From: Gallionella sp.
GTDB lineage: Bacteria; Pseudomonadota; Gammaproteobacteria; Burkholderiales; Gallionellaceae
Assembly: GCA_028714075.1 (NCBI GenBank)
Contig: JAQTMZ010000004.1
Coordinates: 124,001 to 188,000, forward strand
Length of the DNA: 64,000 nt
Direction of reading: 5' to 3'
Below are positions 16,424-24,631 of the stretch, piece after piece (position 1 is the first letter of the stretch; the number at the start of each line of letters is the position of its first letter). Position numbers and translations under genes: made by a program. Below the pieces are notes generated by a model. That model worked only from the letters and a program-made list of their open reading frames with translations. It searched no databases and was not told where the DNA came from.

Positions 16424-16428
16424 TTAAA

Positions 16429-16701
16429 TCAAACCACCTGAAATTTTTTGACAGCCGTCATTGCTACGCGCATTGACAAAGCCGAGAGAATTAAACCTAT
16501 TGAATAATTAAAACCAGCAAGATAAAACAGCGCGGCAACCTGTGAAGCCAAGCCATTAAAATTATTTTGTATGAGCGTTTGCGCCGAATTAAACGCAGCC
16601 TGTAAGCCCGTATAAGTAACCACACCGAAGCCAAGACCTACCAAAACCTTTTGAACAAGCGGCAGAGAAATCGAATCAAGATATACGCCAAAACTAGCCA
16701 T
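16429..16701 (-). CDS. DUF2523-family minor coat (pVI-like) membrane protein
   Basis: 90 residues with two to three hydrophobic segments (VLVGLGFGVVTYTGL, VAALFYLAGFNYSIGLILSAL). The size and place between the adsorption protein and Zot match DUF2523 proteins of inoviruses, thought to be equivalent to pVI at the virion tip. It overlaps the adsorption-protein gene by 8 bp. Confidence 0.8.
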   Translation of the reverse strand: MASFGVYLDSISLPLVQKVLVGLGFGVVTYTGLQAAFNSAQTLIQNNFNGLASQVAALFYLAGFNYSIGLILSALSMRVAMTAVKKFQVV

Positions 16702-18265
16702 TTTTAAATGCCCCCATCAAAATATAAATTGACGCAATAGATGCGGCAATTATGTTTATCGGCTTTATAAAACCTGCAAACTCACAAGGATATTTCCACA
16801 CATCCAAAAACATTGGGGGGCCACCCATCATGCCGGGTAAAACAATAGGAGCAGGGCAAATGGCAAAGCCGACGCCGACAGCAACAGGCGACAAAGTGCC
16901 GATGTTTTTCGTATCCGTCAGAGGCGTTACGGCTGGCAGATCACCTAATTTAGAAATATCAGCACACGCCAAAATATCGGGATGCTGAACACACATATCA
17001 GCAGTCAATTGACCAGTAGTGGCCGCAGCAGCCGCAACAACAGGATTAACCACGGATGTGGTTGTGATTGCAGAAGGGACAGCGTTTGTAACCGTTACTT
17101 GCTGAATCGAATTAGTAACCACCGGAGGCAAACTAGAATTCGCACCTGGCGCAATTGAAGACACATTTCGCGCCAACGTTTGAACGGTATTACCAAGCGC
17201 ATCGGTTGAACTGGATAACTGCGTGAATGCTGATGCCACTTGAGAATTTTGTGCAGTCTGTGCATCGGCGATCATGGCCATACCGTTTGCTAATGAAAGA
17301 TTAATCATGTCAGCACGGAAAGCCGCACCGGATGCACTAGCCGAAGCAGCGGCAATGGCAGCGACAACATCGGCATTAGTCGCCGGAGCCGTTGAAGTGC
17401 TGGCAGTAGATGAACAAGTCAAGCCGCCAGCATCTAAAACTGAGCCAGCCGGACAAGTGGCAGGGGTGCCGATAATTGTAAAAGTCCAAGGGCCGCCGCA
17501 TGTACCATCTGAACCTGTTTTTTGGCAGGAGGTAGCAGAAACTAAAACAGGATTACCAGAAGGACAGGTGTGAGAACCACACGCAGCAGCCGGAGAGTTG
17601 CCACTCCAACCGGAATTGCCCTGAAATTGGTAAGAACCGGAAAAAGTTGCCGGAACAACCCCACCAGTTGCCGTTTGCTTTAAAACAGCACCAGCAGAAT
17701 CAACAACAACATTTTGAGTTTTTAAGCCATCCAGAAAATGACAGCCGACCACCTGACACGTTGACAAGCCGCCCTGCAACAAAAGACCAACACCAGCCAA
17801 AGCACCACCAACAAGCGGATTGAACGGTGCGGCAATTGTGCCACCAGCCATTAAAAAAGTTGATGCAGCAGAAACGGCAGCAGCAGGATTATTAAGAATT
17901 GGAGTAAATGCCGCCGATGAAGCGATTGCCGTTCCAGCAAGAAGCGCAGCCGAAGCCTGAAGGGCAGGAGCCACACCCTGACCAGCAGGAGCAGCAGCAG
18001 CTATCGCAGTTGGGGCAGTAACCGTTAACGCACCAGCAGAATTGACGGATGCAACATAACCCTGAGGATTACTAGATGTTGCATTAGGAATATAAGGAGC
18101 AGAACCAACCAAAGAAGGATTTTGATAAAAACCCGTTAACGTAGCAGTCTGACCCGAATAATAAGGAGTACGAGAAAAATTATCAGCATGAGCCGGACGA
18201 ATACACAGCACACAGAACAACACTAACAGTAAAAACGGAAACAACGATTCGTAAGGATGCTTCAT
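16694..18265 (-). CDS. Phage adsorption protein (pIII-like), low-complexity
   Basis: 523 residues from the ATG at 18265, which overlaps the stop of the upstream 26-codon gene (ATGA); a TTG 12 bases earlier is in frame but less likely. A signal peptide ends near PAHA (~residue 28). The body is rich in Ala, Ser, Thr and Val, with a Cys-containing middle part (VSATSCQKTGSDGTCGG, CPAGSVLDAGGLTC). A single C-terminal membrane helix (INIIAASIASIYILMGAF) anchors it. This is the layout of pIII and of TspB-like proteins of beta- and gammaproteobacterial inoviruses, which bind the host receptor, usually a pilus. A type IV pilus ATPase gene (pilU) is present in the host. Confidence 0.75.
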   Translation of the reverse strand: MKHPYESLFPFLLLVLFCVLCIRPAHADNFSRTPYYSGQTATLTGFYQNPSLVGSAPYIPNATSSNPQGYVASVNSAGALTVTAPTAIAAAAPAGQGVAPALQASAALLAGTAIASSAAFTPILNNPAAAVSAASTFLMAGGTIAAPFNPLVGGALAGVGLLLQGGLSTCQVVGCHFLDGLKTQNVVVDSAGAVLKQTATGGVVPATFSGSYQFQGNSGWSGNSPAAACGSHTCPSGNPVLVSATSCQKTGSDGTCGGPWTFTIIGTPATCPAGSVLDAGGLTCSSTASTSTAPATNADVVAAIAAASASASGAAFRADMINLSLANGMAMIADAQTAQNSQVASAFTQLSSSTDALGNTVQTLARNVSSIAPGANSSLPPVVTNSIQQVTVTNAVPSAITTTSVVNPVVAAAAATTGQLTADMCVQHPDILACADISKLGDLPAVTPLTDTKNIGTLSPVAVGVGFAICPAPIVLPGMMGGPPMFLDVWKYPCEFAGFIKPINIIAASIASIYILMGAFKNG

Positions 18266-18342
18266 TTTATCGCCCAAAATATGCCCACAATCGGCAGCAC
18301 CACGATTGAAAATCCAAGGACAAACATAATCGCGTTATACAT
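18262..18342 (-). CDS. 26-residue hydrophobic phage protein (pVII/pIX-like candidate)
   Basis: The frame encodes MYNAIMFVLGFSIVVLPIVG followed by IFWAIK: almost entirely one membrane helix with a Lys end. Its ATG overlaps the end of the 118-codon gene by 8 bp and its TGA overlaps the ATG of the adsorption protein (ATGA), so it is tightly embedded in the structural operon. Size and hydrophobicity resemble the Ff tip proteins pVII and pIX (about 32-33 residues). Too small for most automatic gene callers. Confidence 0.6.
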   Translation of the reverse strand: MYNAIMFVLGFSIVVLPIVGIFWAIK

Positions 18343-18691
18343 ACGAAGCCATTATTTGTTTACAAACACGCACAAACAAAATAACAACCAACATGGCAGC
18401 GACTGCCCAGCCAATCGTTACGCCATCAGAAAAACTTTCAAATGGGGAGTAACACGCAGGAAATGAAGGAGGGGATACAACGACCTGATAGACAACCGTC
18501 TGAACACCTACTGTATCTGTTGAAACCTGTTTTATATTCCAAACACTATTAGCATCTTTGACATGCTGTGTGGTCAACAACACACCAGATGCAGTTAAAG
18601 ACGACTGGACGGGAAGCCCTGAAAAATAAGCATCTTGCGCGAGTGCCACAGTTTCATAGCAAACACCACTCACAAGGCTACCCGTTGCCAT
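18335..18691 (-). CDS. Phage structural membrane protein, unknown role
   Basis: 118 residues. A C-terminal membrane helix (VTIGWAVAAMLVVILFVRVC) is followed by a short basic tail. The N-terminal ~90 residues are polar and beta-rich (VWNIKQVSTDTVGVQTVVYQVVV) with two Cys residues (11 and 79). No clear signal peptide. It starts 5 bp after the stop of the major coat gene and overlaps the next small gene, so it is part of the virion operon. A minor coat or assembly protein is likely. Confidence 0.6.
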   Translation of the reverse strand: MATGSLVSGVCYETVALAQDAYFSGLPVQSSLTASGVLLTTQHVKDANSVWNIKQVSTDTVGVQTVVYQVVVSPPSFPACYSPFESFSDGVTIGWAVAAMLVVILFVRVCKQIMASYV

Positions 18692-18696
18692 AATAC

Positions 18697-18831
18697 TTAG
18701 AACGCGCGGCGGAGAATCTTGAAGCCGTGCATACCGGCATACAAGATCACAGATGCGGACGCGACAAGAGCCGCTTCCGTGGCGACAACGCCGATGCTTG
18801 TCAAAATTGCTGCTGAGGCTCCTACTTGCAT
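18697..18831 (-). CDS. Major coat protein (pVIII-like), 44 residues, no leader peptide
   Basis: The frame encodes a short polar N-terminus (MQVGASAAILTS), a hydrophobic middle (IGVVATEAALVASASVILYA) and a basic C-terminus (HGFKILRRAF). That is the arrangement of filamentous coat subunits: N-terminus outward, basic C-terminus on the DNA. There is no cleavable signal sequence, as in phage Pf3, whose coat is also 44 residues. A strong AAAGGA ribosome site precedes the ATG. It is followed directly by the 118-codon gene with no terminator between. Confidence 0.75.
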   Translation of the reverse strand: MQVGASAAILTSIGVVATEAALVASASVILYAGMHGFKILRRAF

Positions 18832-18844
18832 GATATTTCCTTTC

Positions 18845-18866
18845 AAAAATCCCGTAAGCTGACGGG
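18845..18866 (-). terminator. Terminator-like hairpin just upstream of the major coat gene
   Basis: Read on the minus strand: CCCGT-CAGCTT-ACGGG followed by ATTTTT, only ~14 bases before the coat start codon. A second hairpin (CGGGG/CCCCG, 18876-18892) lies just before it. It may end the early transcript from the ssDNA-binding region, protect a processed coat mRNA 5' end, or both. Confidence 0.5.
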
Positions 18867-18901
18867 GCGCAGATGCGGGGCGTCTATCCCCGAATTCTTT
18901 A

Positions 18902-19102
18902 TTACAAAACTTTTAAATCACCCTTACGCCGTGCAAGCTCGGCATGCTGTTCATAAGGCTGTCTACGAATATCCGGTATCCGATTAAAATTAGCACACGC
19001 AAAAGAATCAGACTTTGCATATACGTTATGACCTGGCACACACCGAGCCTCGGAACGGTTAAATTTGCGACAATGAAAACATGTAAGGTTATTGCGATAC
19101 AT
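18902..19102 (-). CDS. Small phage protein with zinc-finger-like cysteines
   Basis: 66 residues. Cys8, Cys11, Cys21 and Cys36 (CFHC...RC...AC) form a CxxC-x9-C-x14-C pattern with His nearby, suggesting a metal site. The C-terminus is charged. It overlaps the preceding 70-codon gene by 14 bp. Function unknown; a nucleic-acid-binding or regulatory role is possible. Confidence 0.55.
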   Translation of the reverse strand: MYRNNLTCFHCRKFNRSEARCVPGHNVYAKSDSFACANFNRIPDIRRQPYEQHAELARRKGDLKVL

Positions 19103-19301
19103 GGCCGACCCTCTTAGATGGAATGCGAATGGGGGTAAAATTATTCAACTTACCTGCACACCTTTTGCACTGTTCATCCGGCTCCAATAAATCAAACTGG
19201 CTTTTTGTAACAATCGATGCAGCAAAGTAACTAACGTGGCCGCACAGAGAAGTGCCGAGAGGGCGGCGGGTATCTTCCAGATGGTATTTATAATCAGCCA
19301 T
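19089..19301 (-). CDS. Small phage protein with CGH and CxxC motifs
   Basis: 70 residues. Cys20-x-His22 and Cys45-x2-Cys48 (CKRC) could together bind one metal. A GGGAG ribosome site precedes the ATG. It lies between the 48-codon membrane protein gene and the 66-codon Cys-rich gene. About 98 bp upstream (19302-19399) holds no gene. Confidence 0.55.
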   Translation of the reverse strand: MADYKYHLEDTRRPLGTSLCGHVSYFAASIVTKSQFDLLEPDEQCKRCAGKLNNFTPIRIPSKRVGHVSQ

Positions 19302-19399
19302 TTTTTTTTCTCCCTGTTTTAGTCTTAAATTTTTGGCTGGAGAACCTCACCCGCAACGACTACTAGGCACAGGCAAAGCCCCCCACCAAAAACCACCCG

Positions 19400-19546
19400 T
19401 TAGGATGATTTAAGGTACAGATAGGCCAACTCAAGCGCCGGAATGAGAACGAACAGCCAAGAAACAGCCCTGCGAATGTTCAAACGCTCAACAAACGCAT
19501 TGGCACGGTTTCTGACCAATTCTTTTTCTTCCGGCGTAAGAGACAT
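19400..19546 (-). CDS. 48-residue phage protein with one membrane helix
   Basis: The frame begins MSLTPEEKELVRNRANAF and ends with a hydrophobic helix (AVSWLFVLIPALELAYLYL). Its ATG overlaps the stop of the ssDNA-binding protein gene (TAATG), so translation is coupled. Polar N-terminus and single C-terminal helix suggest a small inner-membrane protein. Role unknown. Confidence 0.55.
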   Translation of the reverse strand: MSLTPEEKELVRNRANAFVERLNIRRAVSWLFVLIPALELAYLYLKSS

Positions 19547-19878
19547 TACAGAGCCGCGCCCTTAGCCGATGAAGGGACATTTGCGACTGGCTTATCGCTC
19601 GTAATATTTGGTTTTGGAGAACAGGGCGTAAGGCCAACGAGAACGCCGCCAATCTTCTTAGTTTGAAAATCCACGCCGATTTTGAATTCGGCCTCGTAAA
19701 GACCGGGCAGAGGCAATTTTTCAGCTTCCTCGAAAATTGCCAGCTCGCCGACTTGCAGTTCACCAGTTTCAGCGTCAGTTACAACGCACTGGCAAATATT
19801 CATGGAATAGGCTTTTTGAGATTTACTACCGACGCCGGACTTGTTTTTGGCGGAAAGAATTTGAAGAACTTGTTTCAT
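19546..19878 (-). CDS. Phage single-stranded DNA-binding protein (pV-like)
   Basis: 110 residues. The sequence has the compact beta-strand pattern of small OB-fold phage proteins (QKAYSMNICQCVV, LPGLYEAEFKIGVDF, KKIGGVLVGLTP) and an unstructured Pro/Ser tail. Such proteins coat the newly made viral strand and hand it to the membrane assembly site. It is the first gene inside the right attachment site and opens the minus-strand operon. Confidence 0.7.
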   Translation of the reverse strand: MKQVLQILSAKNKSGVGSKSQKAYSMNICQCVVTDAETGELQVGELAIFEEAEKLPLPGLYEAEFKIGVDFQTKKIGGVLVGLTPCSPKPNITSDKPVANVPSSAKGAAL

Positions 19879-19897
19879 AGCAGAACCCCTTATTTAT

Positions 19898-19945
19898 CCG
19901 ATTAGGGGGTTGCCGGATGGCTGGTTATCGTTTTGCCCTAATCGG
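19898..19945 (+). repeat. Inverted repeat between the ssDNA-binding gene and dif
   Basis: CCGATTAGGG (19898-19907) is exactly inverted as CCCTAATCGG (19936-19945), 28 bp apart and 9 bp from the dif site. It sits where the promoter of the leftward structural operon should be. Operator, attachment accessory site or terminator are all possible. Confidence 0.6.
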
Positions 19946-19954
19946 TAAGGCGGA

Positions 19955-19982
19955 TATTCGCATAATGTATATTATGTCAAAT
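19955..19982 (+). other. Chromosomal dif site (right prophage junction)
   Basis: XerC arm TATTCGCATAA, centre TGTATA, XerD arm TTATGTCAAAT. Compared with the Escherichia coli dif known to me, the inner 16 bp and most of both arms match. XerC/XerD resolve chromosome dimers here, so this marks the replication terminus. The XerD arm is chromosomal; the XerC arm is inferred to come from the phage, so integration rebuilt a full dif. Confidence 0.88.
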
Positions 19983-20021
19983 TGGCAACAGTGCACTTTC
20001 ATTGGTTATTCAAATAGTTAC

Positions 20022-21542
20022 TCATCGCCTATCAATACGAAGACTATAAGGAAGCCGCTCATATTCGGCAGATATGCGGGCCAACTCTTGAGTTTGTTCC
20101 GGCCTAACCTGCTCCCATGAGAAGCGCCATTCCCAATTGCCTGCCGGGTGACCTGGGAAATTCATCCGGTGTTCGCCGGATAATCCAAGAATATCCTGCA
20201 TGGGAAAAATGACCGTATTCGCAACTGAACTTGAAAGTGCTCGCATCATGTCCCATTGAATAGCATGCCCCTCACTCTTCAGGTATTGTTGGGCGAAGGC
20301 TTTTTCATTGGTAGATGCCGTACTCCACCAGCCTATGGTTGTGTCGTTGTCATGAGTTCCCGTATAGGCAACGGTATTCGGTATATAGTGATGCGGCAGG
20401 AAAAGGTTGTCTTCATCTTCGGCAAAGGCGAAATGCAGGACACGCATACCGGGAAGCCCGAATTTGTCACGAAGTTCGACCACGTCCGGGGTAATCACCC
20501 CCAGATCCTCGGCGATGATAGGCAGATATGGGAAGCTTTGCTGTAGCGCATGAAACAGCTTATCCCCAGGAACTTCCACCCATTTTCCATCGATGGCGTT
20601 GGGGGCGTCTGCCGGTATTTCCCAATAGGCGGCGAATCCTCGGAAGTGATCGACACGCACGAGGTCAGTAAGGCGTAGCGCATGTCGTATACGCGCAACC
20701 CACCATGCGAATCCCGTCTTTTCGTGGATTTCCCAGCGGTAAACGGGATTCCCCCATAGTTGCCCTGTCTCGCTGAAATAATCGGGCGGAACTCCGGCAA
20801 CCACTAAAGGGCATCCGCTTTCATCCAGTTTGAATAATTCCTGATGTGCCCACACGTCCGCACACTGGTAGGCGACAAAGATGGGTACGTCGCCGATGAT
20901 CCATATCCCATTGGTGTTGGCGTATTCTTTCAATCTGAACCATTGATGCGCGAAACGCCACTGGCAGAATTTCCAGAAGTTCATCTCTTCGGCATACTCT
21001 CTCTTTGCCTTGCTTAACGCTTGGTTGTCCCGGTGAACCAGATCGGTCGGCCAGAGATTCCATTCCTGATGATTGTGGTGTTCGGCGATTGCCATGAACA
21101 GCGCGTAGTCTTCAATCCAGTCGCTTTCATCATTACAAAACTCTTTATATTCCTGCTGCATTCCATTGTTTAATGAGAAGAATTTATTGGCGGCGCGACG
21201 CAGACGTTCCATGCGAAAGGGTCGCGTCAATGCGAAATCGACCCGGCTGGCACTGAATTCCGGCAAAGGCTCCAGATCGCTCTGGCTCAGCCATCCATAC
21301 TTGGCTAACTCATAGAGATCGATCAGCAGGACATTGCCAGCGAAGGCGGACTTGCTCATGTATGGAGAGTTACCGGGGCCAATTTCGCCCAGCGGCAGTA
21401 CCTGCCAATAGGTCTGACCGGCGCTTTTCAGCCAATCGATAAACCGGTATGCATTCTCCCCCAAGTCGCCAGCACCAAACTTGCCGGGAAGCGATGTGGG
21501 ATGAAGTAACACACCGCTAGCTCGCATATTTAACATAGGCAT
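20022..21542 (-). CDS. malQ: 4-alpha-glucanotransferase (amylomaltase)
   Basis: 506 residues, a normal length for GH77. Family motifs are visible: GVLLHPTSLPG, YWQVLPLGEIGPGNSPY, RVDHFRGFAAYWEIP with the Asp nucleophile, IIAEDLGVI with the acid/base Glu, and YTGTHDNDTTIGWW. It transfers maltodextrin chains and releases glucose in glycogen and maltodextrin turnover. It lies 15 bp after the GH57 gene on the same strand. Three nearby Met codons (residues 1, 3, 6) leave the exact start open. Confidence 0.95.
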   Translation of the reverse strand: MPMLNMRASGVLLHPTSLPGKFGAGDLGENAYRFIDWLKSAGQTYWQVLPLGEIGPGNSPYMSKSAFAGNVLLIDLYELAKYGWLSQSDLEPLPEFSASRVDFALTRPFRMERLRRAANKFFSLNNGMQQEYKEFCNDESDWIEDYALFMAIAEHHNHQEWNLWPTDLVHRDNQALSKAKREYAEEMNFWKFCQWRFAHQWFRLKEYANTNGIWIIGDVPIFVAYQCADVWAHQELFKLDESGCPLVVAGVPPDYFSETGQLWGNPVYRWEIHEKTGFAWWVARIRHALRLTDLVRVDHFRGFAAYWEIPADAPNAIDGKWVEVPGDKLFHALQQSFPYLPIIAEDLGVITPDVVELRDKFGLPGMRVLHFAFAEDEDNLFLPHHYIPNTVAYTGTHDNDTTIGWWSTASTNEKAFAQQYLKSEGHAIQWDMMRALSSSVANTVIFPMQDILGLSGEHRMNFPGHPAGNWEWRFSWEQVRPEQTQELARISAEYERLPYSLRIDRR

Positions 21543-21557
21543 GTCATGGCTACGTGA

Positions 21558-23279
21558 TCAGGAAGCGCGCCGCATTGCGCCACCCGACTCCGGATGTCCG
21601 CTCCCCTGGCTGACGGGTACGGAGAGGTTTATCGGTGGCGGCAATTTCAGCAAGCGGTATAACTCGGTGAGATTATGCCGAAACAGGCGGTCAAAGCTGG
21701 CTACCGAATGAGACGGGTTGTAATCGCCAAACCACCAGAACCAGTCCGAGCTTTCGCAGGAACAAAGCTGTTTCTCGGCAGCCTCTTGTTCTGCCTGGCT
21801 GAGCCGTCCGCTACTCATTACCATGTCGAAACTATGCTTGGCACCACACAGCAAGTCCCAAGCTTTGTTTTTGTCTGGAGAACCTATCCAGGTTGAAAAA
21901 TTACCATAAACCCAACTGCCTGCGACAATGCCGGCAAGATTATGGACGCGAGCACAATCGGATTCCGGGCGCACAGTTAATTGGCCCACATATTCGTTGT
22001 AAGTGGTTGTTCGGATCCGAGTGCTGGATTCAAGCATGGTGTAAAGCTCATCCAGAAAGTAGTGCCCATTATAAGGATATGATTCCCAAGCATTTTCTCC
22101 ATCCAGGATGACGCTGACGATAGGTCTTTCACCATTCGGCGCATTGGTGGCAATCGCCTCGATCTGTTCGACAAAGTGGCGGGCGGCATCTTTGCCGTGC
22201 CAGCGCGAATACTCAAAACCGATCAAATCAGACAGGTGATCATCGCGGAAAAAACATTGCAAGCCGTCGCACCCCTTGTCCAGACGGTAAGGCCGGTACA
22301 AATATTGAACCCGGTCTGGAACATTGTGCTGGTAATGGCGCAGGCTATTCACCAGAACCCCTTCACCGCTGGCAATCCAGCGACATCCCTCCTCTGCCAT
22401 TACGGCCAGCGTGCTATCCGAGATTGAACCCTCGGCAGGCCACATGCCTTTTGGTTCGCTGCCAAAACGTGCTGCATGGCTGCGTTTGGCTTTGGCAATA
22501 TGCGCGGCAACGCGTATTTTCCCTGCCGGATAACGGATGGACAAGGGCAACGGCGCTTCAGGCATGGCTTCACGGGCACTGTTGAAATCAATCAGCAGCG
22601 GAGCCAGCGGATGGTAATGCGGGGTTGAGGAAATTTCGATTTGCCCGGATTCCGCCAATTTGCGATAGCGCGGAATGATGCCGCTCACCAATTTGCCGAT
22701 AAGCGCGAGCAATTGCTGGCGGTCTTCGAGGCTGAAGCCCTCGGCTTTGCTCATCAGATTTATCACCAGATCGCTCTCGCGGCGCACGCTTTCGCCGCAC
22801 CAGGCCAAGTGATACCAGGTCAGCAAGTCCGCCATATATTGATGCGATAAATATGACAAGGCGGTTTCCCCGTCAGCCTGCAAACGCTCGAATAATTCAA
22901 GCAGGCGTTTATAGGTCGGATAGGGCGCAATCATCTTGGTGTGATTGGTGAGAAAACAGGCATCGAGAATGAATTGGCACTGTTCCGGCGACAGCTCACC
23001 GCGTGTATTCTTGTCGTGGACAAGCATTCTCAGCAGCGGATCGCGTAACTGGCCGGTGGCAAACTGGTCTGCGTAGTCTTCCAGTTGGTCGAGCAGTATC
23101 GGTACAAAATTCACCACGGCATGCACCTTGGGATGTTGCTCGAGGTGATAGGCCATGTCGGTGTAATCCTTGATGGCGTGCAAATAAGTCCACGGCAACA
23201 CGAAATCGCCGCTTGCATAATCGCGGTAATCCGGCTGGTGCATATGCCAGAGAAAAACTAAATCAACGGATTTTTCCAT
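21558..23279 (-). CDS. GH57-family glycoside hydrolase
   Basis: 573 residues. The N-terminus carries the GH57 signature (LVFLWHMHQPDYRD), later HYHPLAPLL, WPAEGSISD and SVILDGENAWESYPYNG. GH57 includes alpha-amylases, branching enzymes and 4-alpha-glucanotransferases; position next to malQ and glgC points to glycogen or maltodextrin processing, but the exact reaction cannot be assigned. Cytoplasmic: no signal peptide. It starts 26 bp after the glgC stop. Confidence 0.9.
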   Translation of the reverse strand: MEKSVDLVFLWHMHQPDYRDYASGDFVLPWTYLHAIKDYTDMAYHLEQHPKVHAVVNFVPILLDQLEDYADQFATGQLRDPLLRMLVHDKNTRGELSPEQCQFILDACFLTNHTKMIAPYPTYKRLLELFERLQADGETALSYLSHQYMADLLTWYHLAWCGESVRRESDLVINLMSKAEGFSLEDRQQLLALIGKLVSGIIPRYRKLAESGQIEISSTPHYHPLAPLLIDFNSAREAMPEAPLPLSIRYPAGKIRVAAHIAKAKRSHAARFGSEPKGMWPAEGSISDSTLAVMAEEGCRWIASGEGVLVNSLRHYQHNVPDRVQYLYRPYRLDKGCDGLQCFFRDDHLSDLIGFEYSRWHGKDAARHFVEQIEAIATNAPNGERPIVSVILDGENAWESYPYNGHYFLDELYTMLESSTRIRTTTYNEYVGQLTVRPESDCARVHNLAGIVAGSWVYGNFSTWIGSPDKNKAWDLLCGAKHSFDMVMSSGRLSQAEQEAAEKQLCSCESSDWFWWFGDYNPSHSVASFDRLFRHNLTELYRLLKLPPPINLSVPVSQGSGHPESGGAMRRAS

Positions 23280-23305
23280 AATGATCGTTGCAATTCTTGC
23301 TCGAA

Positions 23306-24631
23306 TCAGCGCAGGCTGTGAACCTTCTGCCCGAGCATCTCCGGGGTAATGAGCGTCACGCCATTCGGGCTGACATGAAAGCGCTCGCGGTCATGTTCCG
23401 GATTGATGCCCACTTCCAACCCTTCCGGAATTTTGCAGTTCTTGTCTACAATGACGCGCCGCAGAACCGCATTACGGCCAACTTCTACATTGGGCAACAA
23501 CACCGAATCCTCGATGTTGCAATAACTATCCACCCGCACGTTGGAAAATAACAGCGAACTGCGCACCGTCGAGCCGCTTACGATACACCCGCCGGAAACC
23601 AGCGAATCAATGGCGATACCGCGCCGGTCGTCATCGTTGAACACAAACTTGGCCGGCGGCAGTTGCTCCTGATGCGTCCAGATCGGCCATTCACGATCGT
23701 ACATATTCAGGTCGGGAATGACTTTGGTTAGCTCCATGTTGGCTTCCCAGTAGGAATCAATGGTTCCCACATCGCGCCAATAAGGCCCATGGCCGCTCTC
23801 TGTCCCCACACAGCTACGCTCGAAATTCTGTGCAAACACGCGATACCTCGAAATCATATACGGGATTAAATCCTTGCCAAAGTCGTGGCTTGAATGCGGA
23901 TCGTCGGCATCGCGTATCAATTGCTCAAACAGGAAGCGGGTATTAAATACATAGATACCCATACTGGCCAGCGACTTGTCGGGCTTGCCCGGCATGGGTG
24001 CAGGGCTGGCCGGTTTCTCGGCAAACTCGACGACACGGGAATCCCCGTCTACTCCCATCACACCAAACGCGGTCGCATCGGCAATCGGCACCTCCAAACA
24101 GGCTACCGTCATGTCGGCCTTGCTTTCGACGTGGAAAGCCAGCAATTTGCCGTAATCCATCTTGTATACATGGTCCCCGGCCAGTATCAGCACAAAATCC
24201 GGCTTGCTTCCGCGCAAAATATCGAGATTCTGAAACACCGCATCGGCGGTTCCCTGATACCAGTGGTCTTCGCTGACCCGCTGTTGCGCGGGCAATAAAT
24301 CGACGAACTCGCCAAACTGACCATTCAAAAAAGACCAGCCGCGCTGGATGTGCTGGATCAGGCTGTGCGATTTGTACTGCGTTGCCACCCCGATGCGGCG
24401 GATGCCGGAATTTACGCAATTCGACAATACGAAATCAATGATGCGGAACTTGCCGCCGAACGGAACGGCGGGCTTGGCACGCCAATCGGTCAGTTGATAC
24501 AGGCGGCTGCCGCGACCGCCTGCCAGCACCATCGCATAGGTGTTCTTGGTGATGCGGCTGACAAACCGCGATGCCATCTCTCCAGCAGCGAGATGATATT
24601 TTTTTTGCAGGTAACCATGTTCAGCTTTCAT
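23306..24631 (-). CDS. glgC: Glucose-1-phosphate adenylyltransferase
   Basis: 441 residues. It makes ADP-glucose for glycogen synthesis. The nucleotide-binding loop is [12 protein letters not shown], followed by [23 protein letters not shown] and [12 protein letters not shown] left-handed beta-helix C-terminal part is visible ([27 protein letters not shown]). The ATG at 24631 has a GAGG site. It opens the leftward operon glgC-GH57-malQ and is divergent from glgB across a 95-bp shared promoter region. Glycogen synthase (glgA) is not in the window. Confidence 0.96.
   Translation of the reverse strand: MKAEHGYLQKKYHLAAGEMASRFVSRITKNTYAMVLAGGRGSRLYQLTDWRAKPAVPFGGKFRIIDFVLSNCVNSGIRRIGVATQYKSHSLIQHIQRGWSFLNGQFGEFVDLLPAQQRVSEDHWYQGTADAVFQNLDILRGSKPDFVLILAGDHVYKMDYGKLLAFHVESKADMTVACLEVPIADATAFGVMGVDGDSRVVEFAEKPASPAPMPGKPDKSLASMGIYVFNTRFLFEQLIRDADDPHSSHDFGKDLIPYMISRYRVFAQNFERSCVGTESGHGPYWRDVGTIDSYWEANMELTKVIPDLNMYDREWPIWTHQEQLPPAKFVFNDDDRRGIAIDSLVSGGCIVSGSTVRSSLLFSNVRVDSYCNIEDSVLLPNVEVGRNAVLRRVIVDKNCKIPEGLEVGINPEHDRERFHVSPNGVTLITPEMLGQKVHSLR

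Larger units (their letters stand above)
11245..19982 (-). mobile_element. Inovirus (filamentous phage) prophage integrated at chromosomal dif
   Basis: About 8.7 kb between two dif-like sites sharing 16 identical bp (11249-11264 and 19959-19974). Gene order along the minus strand from the right edge is ssDNA-binding protein, small membrane and Cys-rich proteins, 44-residue major coat, minor membrane proteins, adsorption protein, DUF2523 coat protein, Zot/pI ATPase, then HUH-type Rep and small DNA-binding candidates. A repressor is read from the opposite strand at the left edge. Two genes on the plus strand break the pattern (11430 and 14763). No integrase or transposase is present, so host XerCD is the expected recombinase, as for CTX-phi-type and Pf-like phages. 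All core modules appear intact. Base composition is visibly more AT-rich than the flanks. Confidence 0.92.
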
